Origin: an uncultured Campylobacter sp.
Lineage (GTDB): Bacteria > Campylobacterota > Campylobacteria > Campylobacterales > Campylobacteraceae
Direction of reading: 5' to 3'
DNA: 63,450 nt
Assembly: GCF_938045205.1 (NCBI RefSeq)
Contig: NZ_CALIMY010000034.1
Location: 1-63,450, forward strand
A program made the translations under genes and the position numbers. The notes beneath the pieces are model-generated. The model saw nothing but the letters and a program-made list of their open reading frames with translations, searched no databases and was not told the origin of the DNA. Positions 43,557 through 52,985 of this stretch are shown piece after piece (the first letter of the stretch is position 1; each line of letters starts with the position of its first letter).

Positions 43557-44344
43557 GTGAAGTAATTACGATTGCCAATCAAAAAGGCGGCGTCGGAAAG
43601 ACGACCACAGCGGTTAATCTCGCTGCGTCGCTAGCGATAAAGAAAAAGCGGGTCCTACTGATTGACGTAGACCCTCAGGCGAACGCTACGACCGGACTTG
43701 GCTTTAACCGCAGCGACTTTGAATTTAACATTTATCACGTCCTAACGGGGCGTAAGAGCATGTCCGAAGTGATCCAAAAGACCGAACTTGAGTTTATGGA
43801 TTTAGTGCCGTCAAATATCGGACTTGTAGGCATCGAGCGCGAAGTAAGTGAAGAGAAAGACTTCAAACTGATGCTAAAAAATAAAATTTCCGAGGTTAAG
43901 GATAGATACGATTTCATCATCATCGATTCGCCGCCGACGCTCGGTAGCATTACGGTAAATGCCTTGGTTGCAAGTGATAGCGTCATCATCCCGATTCAGT
44001 GCGAATTCTATGCGCTTGAAGGTGTCGCGCTGATCCTAAATACCGTAAAAGTCGTCAAGCAAACGCTCAATAAAAATTTAAAAATTCGCGGATTTTTACC
44101 TACGATGTATAGTTTGCAAAACAATCTAGCCAAAGAAACGGTCGCGAATTTACGCGAGTATTTTGATGATAAGCTCTTTCGTATCGGCAAGAGTGATGAT
44201 CTAGTCATCATCCCGCGCAATATTAAGCTAGCCGAAAGCCCAAGTTTTGGCAAGCCGGTGGTTTTATACGATATAAAATCCGCCGGCTCCATCGCCTATC
44301 AAGACCTCGCTAAATCCATAATGGAGCAAAAATGGGCAAGGTAA
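43553..44344 (+). CDS. parA: Chromosome partitioning ATPase ParA/Soj
   Basis: The 263-residue ATPase works with ParB to segregate the chromosome origin. The true start is the ATG at 43553 (M-S-E-V-I-T-I-A-N-Q-K-G-G-V-G-K-T-T), giving a deviant Walker A at about 9-17; longer in-frame starts lie in birA. Other motifs are D-V-D-P-Q-A-N-A-T near 40 and I-I-D-S-P-P near 123. It is coupled to birA and overlaps parB by 13 nt. Confidence 0.95.
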   Translation: MSEVITIANQKGGVGKTTTAVNLAASLAIKKKRVLLIDVDPQANATTGLGFNRSDFEFNIYHVLTGRKSMSEVIQKTELEFMDLVPSNIGLVGIEREVSEEKDFKLMLKNKISEVKDRYDFIIIDSPPTLGSITVNALVASDSVIIPIQCEFYALEGVALILNTVKVVKQTLNKNLKIRGFLPTMYSLQNNLAKETVANLREYFDDKLFRIGKSDDLVIIPRNIKLAESPSFGKPVVLYDIKSAGSIAYQDLAKSIMEQKWAR

Positions 44345-45195
44345 AAAGAGCGCTCGGGCGTGGGCTCGGTGCGATTTTAGACGACGTAGAAAGCTCCTAT
44401 AACAGAGAGCTAGAAAGCGGAAATGCCGATAGCTTAGTTATCGAAATCGATGTCGATAAAATCGAGCCAAATCCATATCAACCGCGGCAGAGCTTCGATG
44501 AGGAGGCACTTAGGCAGCTAAGCGAAAGCATCGCCCGTCACGGGCTTATCCAGCCCATCATTGTTATTCAAAAAGATGATTCTTACGTCCTTATCGCCGG
44601 CGAGCGACGCCTAAGAGCGACGAAGCTTTTGGGCGAGAGTAAAATCAAAGCCGTAGTTGCAGACATAAAATCTCAAAATTTAAGAGAGCTTGCCCTCATC
44701 GAAAATATACAGCGCGAGGATCTGAATCCTATCGAGCTTGCCAAGTCCTATAAGGAGCTTATCGGTGAATATAGGATCACGCAAGAGGAGTTAGCCGACA
44801 TCATCAAAAAGTCCCGCACGCAGATTACTAACACGCTAAGGCTTTTAAATTTATGCTCCGAAGTGCAAGACGCCATAAGCACAGATAAAATTTCGCAAGG
44901 GCACGCCAAGATAATGGTTGGACTTGAAAAAGAGGATCAAATTTTAGCTCTAAATACGATTTTAGGACAGCGCCTAAGCGTAAGAGATACCGAAAATTTA
45001 GTAAAAAAGCTCAAAGATAAAACCGTTCCGAAAGAGAAAAAGTCTGGCGTGGAATTTCAAAGCTTCAAGCCTGAACTTTTAAAGCTAAAGGCCAAGCTTG
45101 ATCAATTTGGTAAAATAAGTATCAAAGAGCGTAAAATTTCGATCGAATTTAGCGAAATTTTACAAATTTCCGAGTTTTTAAAGAAAATCGGATGA
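44332..45195 (+). CDS. parB: Chromosome partitioning protein ParB
   Basis: This 287-residue parS-binding CTP switch protein has an N-terminal motif A-L-G-R-G-L-G-A-I, a CTPase domain (about 40-125) with P-N-P-Y-Q-P-R and G-E-R-R-L-R-A-T, and a helix-turn-helix (about 135-205: I-T-Q-E-E-L-A-D-I-I-K-K-S-R-T-Q-I-T-N-T). A C-terminal dimer domain follows. I saw no parS-like palindrome in the window. Confidence 0.95.
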   Translation: MGKVKRALGRGLGAILDDVESSYNRELESGNADSLVIEIDVDKIEPNPYQPRQSFDEEALRQLSESIARHGLIQPIIVIQKDDSYVLIAGERRLRATKLLGESKIKAVVADIKSQNLRELALIENIQREDLNPIELAKSYKELIGEYRITQEELADIIKKSRTQITNTLRLLNLCSEVQDAISTDKISQGHAKIMVGLEKEDQILALNTILGQRLSVRDTENLVKKLKDKTVPKEKKSGVEFQSFKPELLKLKAKLDQFGKISIKERKISIEFSEILQISEFLKKIG

Positions 45196-45204
45196 TTTTT
45201 TATA

Positions 45205-45237
45205 GTGTATTTTAATTTTTCATATTGTAAAATACAC
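45205..45237. promoter_or_regulatory. Inverted repeat between parB and the atp operon
   Basis: Perfect 10 bp arms, GTGTATTTTA and TAAAATACAC, are separated by 13 nt. The hairpin lies 9 nt after parB and 32 nt before the first atp gene. It could terminate parAB transcripts or be an operator for the ATP synthase operon. The AT-rich arms make an operator slightly more likely. Confidence 0.45.
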
Positions 45238-45269
45238 ATTTTGTTTAAAACTAACCTAGAGGAGGTGCG

Positions 45270-45692
45270 ATGCTAGACGTAAGTTTGACCGCCATGATAA
45301 CGACCATCGTCGTATTTTTAGCTTTGATTTACTTCTTAAATATCAAGCTTTATAGACCGCTACTTTTGCATATGGAAAAGCGAGAAGCTATTATTAAAGA
45401 AGATGAGGCAAATGCGATGAAAAATGCACAGGATGCAGATGCCGATAAAGCAGAGATCGTAAGGATCATGGATGCTGCGAAGTTGCAAGCTGTTAAAATA
45501 AAGCAAGAGGCGATGGATAGCGCGAAGCAGGCTGCCGCCAGAGAAATAGCCGAGAAAAAAGCCGCTATGGAGGAAGATTTCGATCAATTCTTAGGCGGTT
45601 TGGATGAGCAAAAGCGCAACCTAAAAAATGATTTGCAAGCCAAAATTCCGGAATTTAAAAATGCTCTAAGCAGCGCTGTAGCTAAAGTATGA
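45270..45692 (+). CDS. atpF': F0F1 ATP synthase subunit B'
   Basis: The 140-residue peripheral-stalk subunit has an N-terminal membrane helix (about 8-26) and a long charged coiled coil. GAGGAGG lies before the ATG. Campylobacterota carry both b' and b. First gene of the operon b'-b-delta-alpha-gamma-beta-epsilon; the a and c subunit genes are not here. Confidence 0.9.
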   Translation: MLDVSLTAMITTIVVFLALIYFLNIKLYRPLLLHMEKREAIIKEDEANAMKNAQDADADKAEIVRIMDAAKLQAVKIKQEAMDSAKQAAAREIAEKKAAMEEDFDQFLGGLDEQKRNLKNDLQAKIPEFKNALSSAVAKV

Positions 45693-45702
45693 GGATTTCA
45701 GT

Positions 45703-46218
45703 ATGAAAAAATATCTATTTTTATTTATCGTTCCGGCGTTTGTTTTAGCAAGCGGTGGGCACGATGGAGTCAAAGACTACGACGTGCTGTGGCGAAGCAT
45801 AAATTTCATTTTATTTTTCGGAATTTTGTTTTATCTTTTAAAAGGTCCTGCAAAAGCAGCATATCAAGGTAGGATTGACGGCATCGCATCTAGACTTGAG
45901 GCTAATCAGAAAATTTTAAAAGAGTCCGCAGCTCGCAAGGAGCAAGCTAAAAAAGATCTGCAAGATGCCAAGGTCCAAGGCGCAGCTTTAATCGAAACCG
46001 CTAAAAAAGAGATCGTGTTCGCTGCCGAAAAGATAAAAAATGCAACCGAGCAAGAGATTACGAATTTGCAAAAATCTTTCGATGAGCAGAAGAGCTTTGA
46101 GGCGCGCAAGATCAAAAAAGAGGTCGTAAGCGAGATACTGGATGACGTTTTTGCATCGGATGACATTAAATTCGGTCAAGACAAACTGGTTAAAATCGTA
46201 GAGAAAAAGGTCGGATGA
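45703..46218 (+). CDS. atpF: F0F1 ATP synthase subunit B
   Basis: The 171-residue second stalk subunit begins with a signal-like hydrophobic segment (1-16), has a membrane helix at about 30-48 and then a coiled coil to the end. It forms the b-b' heterodimer that holds F1 against rotation. The stop overlaps the atpH start (ATGATGA). Confidence 0.92.
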   Translation: MKKYLFLFIVPAFVLASGGHDGVKDYDVLWRSINFILFFGILFYLLKGPAKAAYQGRIDGIASRLEANQKILKESAARKEQAKKDLQDAKVQGAALIETAKKEIVFAAEKIKNATEQEITNLQKSFDEQKSFEARKIKKEVVSEILDDVFASDDIKFGQDKLVKIVEKKVG

Positions 46219-46748
46219 TGATAAATAACACCTCAAAAAGATATGTAAACGCCCTGATACTGAGCTATAAAAAAGATGAACTAGGCTCTGTTTTGCAGAC
46301 GCTCGAGAGCGTCGCGAGCGCATTTAGAATTCCAAAATTCCAAGATATTGTAAAATCTCCGACGCTAAAAGAGGAATCCAAAGTGGAACTTATTGCGTCG
46401 TTTATAAAAAATCCAAGCGAAAAAATCGTAAATTTTATTAAACTCCTAGCTAAAAATAGGCGTATTGCGCTAATTCCACAGATAGTCGAGGAACTGCGCA
46501 AGAATATTGCGGCGCTGGATAATAAATATTTGGGCAAAATTTATTCCGCTACCGAAATAGACGCCGCGAAAATAAAAGAGCTAGAGACTAAAATTTCAAA
46601 GAAATTTAATGCAGATATTACCCTACAACCCGTTAAAAGTGAGCTTGAGGGTATTAAAATTGAAGTAGAGGATCTTGGATTTGAGATTAGTTTTTCAGTT
46701 GATAGATTGAAACAAAAAATGAGCGAATATATTTTAAAAGCAATTTAA
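46215..46748 (+). CDS. atpH: F0F1 ATP synthase subunit delta
   Basis: The 177-residue subunit connects the b stalk to the top of F1. It has the family start S-K-R-Y-V-N-A-L and V-N-F-I-K-L-L-A-K-N-R-R near 75. Two ATG codons (46215 and 46218, different frames) are adjacent; only the first gives this protein. Overlaps atpF by 4 nt. Confidence 0.93.
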   Translation: MMINNTSKRYVNALILSYKKDELGSVLQTLESVASAFRIPKFQDIVKSPTLKEESKVELIASFIKNPSEKIVNFIKLLAKNRRIALIPQIVEELRKNIAALDNKYLGKIYSATEIDAAKIKELETKISKKFNADITLQPVKSELEGIKIEVEDLGFEISFSVDRLKQKMSEYILKAI

Positions 46749-46759
46749 AGGAGTAAAGC

Positions 46760-48274
46760 GTGGGTGCGAAAATTAAGGCAGACGAAATCAGCAGCATAAT
46801 CAAAGAGCGAATCGAAAATTTCGATCTTAGCGTTGATATCGAAGAAACCGGCAAGGTCGTTTCGGTCGCAGACGGTGTTGCTAATGTTTACGGCTTAAAA
46901 AACGTAATGGCTAACGAGATGGTCGAATTCGAAAACGGAGCTCGTGGTATCGCGTTAAATTTAGAGGAGAGCAGTGTCGGCATCGTTATTTTAGGCGATA
47001 CTAGCGGTATTAACGAAAGTAGTAGCGTTAAAAGACTGGGTAAGCTTTTGCGCGTTCCGGTAGGTGATGCCCTAATAGGTCGCGTGGTAAACGCTCTAGG
47101 CGAACCGATCGACGGCAAAGGCGCGATAGAGACCAGCGATACTAGATTTGTCGAAGAAAAGGCTAAAGGCATCATGGCTCGTAAATCCGTTCACGAGCCA
47201 CTTCAAACCGGCCTTAAGGCGATCGACGCGCTAGTGCCGATCGGTCGCGGACAGCGCGAGCTCATCATCGGCGACCGCCAAACAGGAAAAACCACCGTTG
47301 CTGTTGATACCATCATCAATCAAAAGGGCCAAGACGTCATCTGCATATATGTAGCAATCGGTCAGAAACAATCCACCGTCGCACAAGTCGTTAAAAAGCT
47401 TGAAGAGTACGGTGCGATGGATTATACGATCGTAGTTGCAGCCGGTGCTAGCGAGGCAGCCGCGCTTCAGTATTTGGCTCCGTATTCGGGCTGCACGATG
47501 GGTGAGTATTTCAGAGATAACTCCCGCCACGCGCTTATCATCTACGATGATTTGAGCAAGCATGCGGTTGCGTATCGCGAGATGTCACTTATTTTACGCC
47601 GTCCACCTGGGCGTGAGGCGTATCCTGGCGACGTATTTTACCTGCACTCCCGCCTGCTTGAGCGTGCTAGTAAGCTAAGCGACGCACTCGGCGCAGGCAG
47701 CCTAACGGCGCTTCCTATTATCGAGACGCAAGCAGGTGATGTTTCGGCATATATCCCTACAAATGTTATTTCTATCACTGACGGTCAAATTTTCTTGGAG
47801 TCGGGTCTGTTTAACTCAGGAATTCGTCCTGCGATCAACGTGGGTCTTTCGGTTAGCCGCGTCGGCGGTTCTGCACAGATTAAAGCGATCAAAAAGGTCT
47901 CAGGAACCTTGCGCCTAGATCTCGCTCAATACCGTGAGCTTCAGGCGTTTGCGCAGTTTGCGAGCGATTTGGACGAGAGCAGCCGTAAGCAGCTGGATCG
48001 CGGACAAAGAATGGTCGAAATTTTAAAACAGCCTCCTTATTCGCCGCTTCCGGTCGAAAATCAAGTGGTCATCATCTTTGCAGGAAGCCGCGGATTTTTA
48101 GACGACGTGCCTACGAGCTCAATTGGTAAATTCGAAGCTGAGCTCTATCCGTATATCGAGGCAAAATATCCTGAAATTTTTGAAGAAATTAGAAGTAAAA
48201 AGACCATCGAGAAGGATTTGGAAGAAAATTTAATCAAGGCTCTAAATGACTTTAAAGCGACCTTTGCCGCTTAA
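46760..48274 (+). CDS. atpA: F0F1 ATP synthase subunit alpha
   Basis: The 504-residue non-catalytic nucleotide-binding subunit has the P-loop G-D-R-Q-T-G-K-T-T near 169 and R-P-P-G-R-E-A-Y-P-G near 284. It starts with GTG behind AAAGGAG. Length and motifs are standard. Confidence 0.97.
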   Translation: MGAKIKADEISSIIKERIENFDLSVDIEETGKVVSVADGVANVYGLKNVMANEMVEFENGARGIALNLEESSVGIVILGDTSGINESSSVKRLGKLLRVPVGDALIGRVVNALGEPIDGKGAIETSDTRFVEEKAKGIMARKSVHEPLQTGLKAIDALVPIGRGQRELIIGDRQTGKTTVAVDTIINQKGQDVICIYVAIGQKQSTVAQVVKKLEEYGAMDYTIVVAAGASEAAALQYLAPYSGCTMGEYFRDNSRHALIIYDDLSKHAVAYREMSLILRRPPGREAYPGDVFYLHSRLLERASKLSDALGAGSLTALPIIETQAGDVSAYIPTNVISITDGQIFLESGLFNSGIRPAINVGLSVSRVGGSAQIKAIKKVSGTLRLDLAQYRELQAFAQFASDLDESSRKQLDRGQRMVEILKQPPYSPLPVENQVVIIFAGSRGFLDDVPTSSIGKFEAELYPYIEAKYPEIFEEIRSKKTIEKDLEENLIKALNDFKATFAA

Positions 48275-48286
48275 AAAGGCTAAATT

Positions 48287-49195
48287 ATGGCAAATTTAAA
48301 GGATATAAAGCTTCAAATCAAAAGCGTCAGAAATACAGAGAAGACTACCAAAGCTATGAAGCTGGTCTCCAACGTCAAGCTTAAAAATACTAAAGAGGCG
48401 GCGATGCGCTCGCGTGCTTATGCGGTGAAGATTAACGAGGTCTTGGGTGAGATTTCTGCGCGCGTTAAAAATTACGTAGGCAATAATTCAGGCAACGACG
48501 AAAAACTTAGAATTTTTGATACCACGCGGGAAGTAAAGGTGGTTGATCTGCTGTTTATCACCGCAGATAAAGGACTTTGCGGCGGTTTTAATATCAACAC
48601 CATCAAAAAGATCAAAGCTTTGATCGAGGGGCTTAAGGCTAAAAAGATCAAGGTTCGCCTTCGCGCCGTCGGCAAAAAGGGGATAGAGTATTTTGATTTT
48701 CAGGGCATTGAGCTTTTGGAGCGATATATCGGCGTGAGCTCATCTCCATCGTCCGAGAAAGCTAACGAAATCGTCCAAGCCGCAGTTAAGGATTTTAACG
48801 AAGGCAAAACCGACGAGGTCATACTCGTCCACAACGGCTATTTGAATATGATTACCCAAGAGATGCGGGTAAATACGCTGGTGCCGATCGGTGAACCTGC
48901 GATTAATGAGGACGCTTTAAAAACATCTACATTGGAAGTAGAGGTTGAAAGCCCTGAGGATGAAGAAACATTGATGTTAAATTTAATCCAGAGCTATCTT
49001 AGCTACAGTATGTATTACGCGCTGATCGACTCTTTGGCCGCGGAGCACTGCTCGAGAATGAATGCGATGGAGAATGCGACAAATAACGCCAAGGAGCGGG
49101 TATCGCAGTTAAATTTAGCATACAACAAAGCCAGACAAGGCTCTATCACGACTGAGCTTATCGAGATCATAAGCGGCGTCGAATCAATGAAATGA
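48287..49195 (+). CDS. atpG: F0F1 ATP synthase subunit gamma
   Basis: This 302-residue rotor shaft begins M-A-N-L-K-D-I-K-L-Q-I-K-S-V-R-N-T-E-K-T-T-K-A-M-K-L-V, and its C-terminal helix includes R-M-N-A-M-E-N-A-T-N-N-A-K-E. Both ends form the coiled coil inside the alpha3beta3 ring. Located 12 nt after atpA. Confidence 0.96.
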   Translation: MANLKDIKLQIKSVRNTEKTTKAMKLVSNVKLKNTKEAAMRSRAYAVKINEVLGEISARVKNYVGNNSGNDEKLRIFDTTREVKVVDLLFITADKGLCGGFNINTIKKIKALIEGLKAKKIKVRLRAVGKKGIEYFDFQGIELLERYIGVSSSPSSEKANEIVQAAVKDFNEGKTDEVILVHNGYLNMITQEMRVNTLVPIGEPAINEDALKTSTLEVEVESPEDEETLMLNLIQSYLSYSMYYALIDSLAAEHCSRMNAMENATNNAKERVSQLNLAYNKARQGSITTELIEIISGVESMK

Positions 49196-49206
49196 AAGGA
49201 AAACGG

Positions 49207-50604
49207 ATGAAAGGAATAATTTCTCAGGTAATGGGTCCCGTGGTCGATGTCGATTTCAAGGACTACTTGCCGAAGATTAATGAAGCTATCGAGGTTAAAT
49301 TTGACGTCGAGGGCGCTCATCGTAGGCTGATCCTAGAGGTAGCCGCGCACCTTGGAGACAACCGCGTCCGCACGATTGCTATGGATATGAGCGACGGACT
49401 GAGGCGAGGACTTGAGGCTATGGCTCTTGGCGCGCCTATTACGGTGCCAGTGGGCGAGAAGGTCTTGGGTAGAATTTTTAACGTCACGGGCGATCTGATC
49501 GACGAAGGCGAGGATGAAAAATTTGAAACCCGCTGGTCGATCCACAGAGATCCGCCTAGCTTTGAAAATCAAAGCACGAAGAGTGAAATTTTTGAAACCG
49601 GCATTAAGGTAGTCGATCTGCTAGCCCCTTACGCAAAGGGCGGTAAGGTAGGATTATTCGGCGGTGCTGGTGTCGGCAAGACCGTCATCATCATGGAGCT
49701 AATCCACAACGTCGCTTTCAAACACAGCGGTTACTCCGTATTTGCGGGCGTCGGCGAACGAACGAGAGAGGGAAACGACCTTTATAACGAGATGAAAGAA
49801 TCGGGCGTTTTGGATAAAGTCGCCTTAACCTACGGTCAGATGAACGAGCCACCGGGGGCGAGAAATCGTATCGCGCTAACCGGTCTTACGATGGCCGAGT
49901 ATTTCCGCGACGAGCTTGGGCTTGACGTTTTGATGTTTATTGACAATATCTTCCGCTTTTCGCAGTCGGGTTCGGAGATGTCCGCGCTTTTAGGACGAAT
50001 TCCATCTGCGGTCGGCTATCAGCCTACACTTGCTAGCGAAATGGGTAAACTGCAAGAGCGCATTACTTCTACTAAGAAGGGTTCTATCACCTCCGTTCAG
50101 GCCGTTTATGTGCCTGCGGACGACCTTACCGACCCTGCGCCGGCGACCGTTTTTGCGCACCTTGATGCGACGACCGTTCTAAACAGAGCGATCGCCGAAA
50201 AAGGAATTTATCCTGCCGTCGATCCGCTTGATTCGACCTCAAGAATGCTCGATCCGCAAATCATCGGCGAGGAGCATTATAAAGTCGCTCGCGGAGTCCA
50301 AGCGGTACTTCAAAAATACAAAGATTTGCAGGATATCATCGCGATTTTAGGTATGGATGAGCTTAGCGAAGAGGATAAACTCGTAGTCGAGCGCGCTAGA
50401 AAGATCGAACGCTACCTATCTCAGCCGTTTTTCGTAGCCGAGGTATTTACTGGAAGTCCGGGTAAATATATCTCGCTAGAGGAAACTATTGCTGGCTTTA
50501 AGGGAATTTTAGAGGGCAAATACGACGATCTGCCGGAGAATGCCTTTTATATGGTAGGAAACATCGACGAGGTAGTGGCAAAAGCTGAAAAGATGAAAGC
50601 ATAG
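49207..50604 (+). CDS. atpD: F0F1 ATP synthase subunit beta
   Basis: The 465-residue catalytic subunit starts at the ATG at 49207, behind AAAGGAAAACGG; an ATG at 49192 inside atpG is less likely. Motifs: P-loop G-G-A-G-V-G-K-T near 153, catalytic Glu in G-E-R-T-R-E-G-N-D near 185, and D-N-I-F-R-F near 245. Full length. Confidence 0.97.
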   Translation: MKGIISQVMGPVVDVDFKDYLPKINEAIEVKFDVEGAHRRLILEVAAHLGDNRVRTIAMDMSDGLRRGLEAMALGAPITVPVGEKVLGRIFNVTGDLIDEGEDEKFETRWSIHRDPPSFENQSTKSEIFETGIKVVDLLAPYAKGGKVGLFGGAGVGKTVIIMELIHNVAFKHSGYSVFAGVGERTREGNDLYNEMKESGVLDKVALTYGQMNEPPGARNRIALTGLTMAEYFRDELGLDVLMFIDNIFRFSQSGSEMSALLGRIPSAVGYQPTLASEMGKLQERITSTKKGSITSVQAVYVPADDLTDPAPATVFAHLDATTVLNRAIAEKGIYPAVDPLDSTSRMLDPQIIGEEHYKVARGVQAVLQKYKDLQDIIAILGMDELSEEDKLVVERARKIERYLSQPFFVAEVFTGSPGKYISLEETIAGFKGILEGKYDDLPENAFYMVGNIDEVVAKAEKMKA

Positions 50605-50614
50605 GAATTTTAAG

Positions 50615-51019
50615 ATGAAAGAATTTTTGCTTTTAGATATCGTTACGCCCGAAGGGATGGTCTTTTCGGGCGAAGTTAAATCCGTCCAACTCCCCGGCAT
50701 TACTGGCGAAATGGGTATTTTGCCGGGGCATGCGAGCTTGCTAACGGGGCTTAAAGATAAAAGTGAAGGCGGCGTCGTAGAGATCGTGGATAAAGATGGC
50801 AAAAAGCAGCTTGTCTTGGTAAATGACGGATTTTTGGAAGTTACAGAAGAAAAAACTACTATCCTAGCCACTCAAGCCGTAGCTATCGGAGGCGATAGCG
50901 AAAGCGCCGTAGCGAAGTCTTTGCAGCGCGCCAAAGATATGCTTGCGTCCATTAGCTCCGATGCGGCAAATTCCGCAGCGATCATGGCTAGAGTCGACGA
51001 ATTCGCAAGGCAAAGTTAA
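50615..51019 (+). CDS. atpC: F0F1 ATP synthase subunit epsilon
   Basis: The 134-residue subunit has an N-terminal beta-sandwich (1-85, with D-I-V-T-P-E-G, G-E-M-G-I-L-P-G-H-A) and a C-terminal helical hairpin that can inhibit ATP hydrolysis. Last atp gene, followed after 2 nt by tolQ, so the ATP synthase and Tol genes may share a transcript. Confidence 0.95.
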   Translation: MKEFLLLDIVTPEGMVFSGEVKSVQLPGITGEMGILPGHASLLTGLKDKSEGGVVEIVDKDGKKQLVLVNDGFLEVTEEKTTILATQAVAIGGDSESAVAKSLQRAKDMLASISSDAANSAAIMARVDEFARQS

Positions 51020-51021
51020 AT

Positions 51022-51597
51022 ATGTTAGATCTGATTTTAAGTTATTTTTCAAGAAGCACGTTTATTACGATATTCGTGCTTTCTTGGTTATCCATTTATT
51101 TTATCGTCACTTTTACGATTTTGATCTCCAGATTTGTAGGGCTTAGTGCGTGGCAACACCGCGAAGCAAAGGCGCTCGAATCCTTGCTGATGGGCGGTAG
51201 GATTTCGCTTTCGGGCTCTATTTTTCAAAAAGTAAATACCGATAAAATTTCAAAAGAAGCCTTGGAAATTTATAAAGGCAAGGCCGAACGCGACTCCACT
51301 AGCGGACTTACTTGGCTATCTATCGTCGCCTCTACTTCGCCGTTTATCGGGCTGTTCGGTACAGTTGTTAGCATACTTCACACATTTTCCAAGCTCGGCG
51401 GTGGAAATTCCGGCATTGATACTATCGCTCCTGCGATTAGCGAGGCCCTGGTTGCCACAGGATGTGGAATTTTTGTAGCGATACCCGCATACACCTTTAG
51501 CTTACTTATAAAACGCAAAGCATACGAAGTTATGAGCATCATAAATCGTACGGCAGATATTTTGCTATTTAAAGCAAACACTGGAAAAGCTATTTAA
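51022..51597 (+). CDS. tolQ: TolQ/ExbB-family proton channel protein
   Basis: The 191-residue inner-membrane protein has three helices (about 15-38, 95-120 and 140-165). The conserved T-S-P-F-I-G-L-F-G-T-V and G-I-D-T-I-A-P-A-I-S-E-A-L stretches mark the MotA/TolQ/ExbB family. With the TolR-like partner it converts proton flow into movement of the TolA-like protein. Placement before tolB-pal argues for TolQ rather than ExbB, though C. jejuni annotations use exbB. Confidence 0.88.
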   Translation: MLDLILSYFSRSTFITIFVLSWLSIYFIVTFTILISRFVGLSAWQHREAKALESLLMGGRISLSGSIFQKVNTDKISKEALEIYKGKAERDSTSGLTWLSIVASTSPFIGLFGTVVSILHTFSKLGGGNSGIDTIAPAISEALVATGCGIFVAIPAYTFSLLIKRKAYEVMSIINRTADILLFKANTGKAI

Positions 51598-51995
51598 TGT
51601 ATAATTTCGACGAAAATCCAGAGCTAAATATCACTCCGCTCGTCGATATTATGCTTGTTTTGCTAGCGATTTTAATGGTCGCGCAAACGGCGATTATCTA
51701 CGATGAGAAGATCGAACTGCCTAGTGGCTCAAAAGCACAGGTTTCGGAAAATACCGCGGAATTCTTGCTTGTGCGTATCGGCGAAGATCGCAAGGTTTAT
51801 ATCGACAAAAGCTCGATGAGTCTGGCAGAATTCCCGGATAATCTCGTACTGCTTAAAGGCACCGGCAAGTATAGCTTGGAAAAACCTGTCTATATCCAAG
51901 CCGATAAAAGACTCGTTTACGACGATGTAATGTTTGTTTTAAAGAGCCTAAAGCAGGCGGGTTTTACAAAAGTTGCACTTCAAACAAATGGCTAA
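51597..51995 (+). CDS. tolR: TolR/ExbD-family protein
   Basis: The 132-residue protein has one N-terminal helix (about 13-33) with the functional Asp in P-L-V-D-I-M-L-V-L-L, and a periplasmic domain. The ATG overlaps the tolQ stop (TAATG) and its 3' end overlaps the next gene by 8 nt. Partner of TolQ in the proton-driven motor. Confidence 0.9.
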   Translation: MYNFDENPELNITPLVDIMLVLLAILMVAQTAIIYDEKIELPSGSKAQVSENTAEFLLVRIGEDRKVYIDKSSMSLAEFPDNLVLLKGTGKYSLEKPVYIQADKRLVYDDVMFVLKSLKQAGFTKVALQTNG

Positions 51996-52968
51996 TTATT
52001 CAAATTTTACGGGGGTTAAATACGATAATTTTAAATCGTTTTTAATCGCCCTTTTTGCCTATCTACTGGTGATTTTCGTTCTTTTATATCAAATTTCAAA
52101 GCCGCAGGAAAAATTTAAAAAATATACCGACAATCCCAACGATTATATGGATGTTACTTTTGATTTCGAAATAGATGATAAACTTCCGTCCGCGCCTGAA
52201 ATCGCTAAAGAAACGAAGCAAGGCGAGTTTGAAAATAAGAATGTGAAGGACGTGCCGGAGGATAAAATTAAGACTACGGCGCAAGTAGTTCCGCCGCCTC
52301 CGGTGCAGGCGAAACCGAAAGAGCCCGAAAAGCCGAAGGAAGAGCCGAAGCCGGAACCTAAAAAGGACGAGCCTAAAGCTGAGCCCAAAAAAGAGGAGCC
52401 CAAGCCTGAGCCTAAGTTGGAAGATAAACCTTCCGAAAAAGTAGTAGAGAAAAAAGAGGAAACTAAGCCGGAGCCAAAAAAAGAGGAAAAACCGAGCTTG
52501 AGCGATCTTTTTTCGGATACGACTAAGGACAATAAGAAGCTTGAGGAGAGCGCTAAAGCTAGCGACGCCGTTCAGAGTAACAAAAAGTCCGATAAAGAAA
52601 CCGCCACCTCTAGTGCTAAGGATAAAGCGGCATCTAAAAATGCTGTCGTCAAATCCGATAAGCTTGGCGGCAGGACGCAAAGGACGGGCGAGTATAACGC
52701 TTATTACGGCGCTATCGAGAAGAAGCTTCAAGTTCTATGGAGCAGATATGTGGCGACCGCGAAGGACGACGCAAGGATTAAGATAGTCTTTAGCGCAGAT
52801 GGGCGAGTAGCGGATTATACTATTATAGAGCTGGGGCGAGAGACGGAATTTAACCAGAAGTTGCGAGATTTCTTGGATAATCTATCGACTCAGAGTTTCC
52901 CGAAATCTCCCGACGGGGCGTCGCACGAGATTGATACTAGGATGTCCGACGTAATGAAGACAAATTAG
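51988..52968 (+). CDS. tolA: TolA/TonB-like energy transducer
   Basis: The 326-residue protein starts at the ATG at 51988. An N-terminal helix (about 12-33) anchors it. A Pro-Lys-Glu repeat region (about 95-170, E-P-K-P-E-P-K-K type) spans the periplasm, followed by a Ser/Lys-rich stretch and a C-terminal TonB/TolA domain (about 230-326: Y-Y-G-A-I-E-K-K-L-Q-V-L-W, F-S-A-D-G-R-V). It transmits force to the outer membrane. The next gene repeats this C-terminal domain. Confidence 0.85.
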   Translation: MANYSNFTGVKYDNFKSFLIALFAYLLVIFVLLYQISKPQEKFKKYTDNPNDYMDVTFDFEIDDKLPSAPEIAKETKQGEFENKNVKDVPEDKIKTTAQVVPPPPVQAKPKEPEKPKEEPKPEPKKDEPKAEPKKEEPKPEPKLEDKPSEKVVEKKEETKPEPKKEEKPSLSDLFSDTTKDNKKLEESAKASDAVQSNKKSDKETATSSAKDKAASKNAVVKSDKLGGRTQRTGEYNAYYGAIEKKLQVLWSRYVATAKDDARIKIVFSADGRVADYTIIELGRETEFNQKLRDFLDNLSTQSFPKSPDGASHEIDTRMSDVMKTN

Positions 52969-52985
52969 AATTTGTAAGGAAAAAA

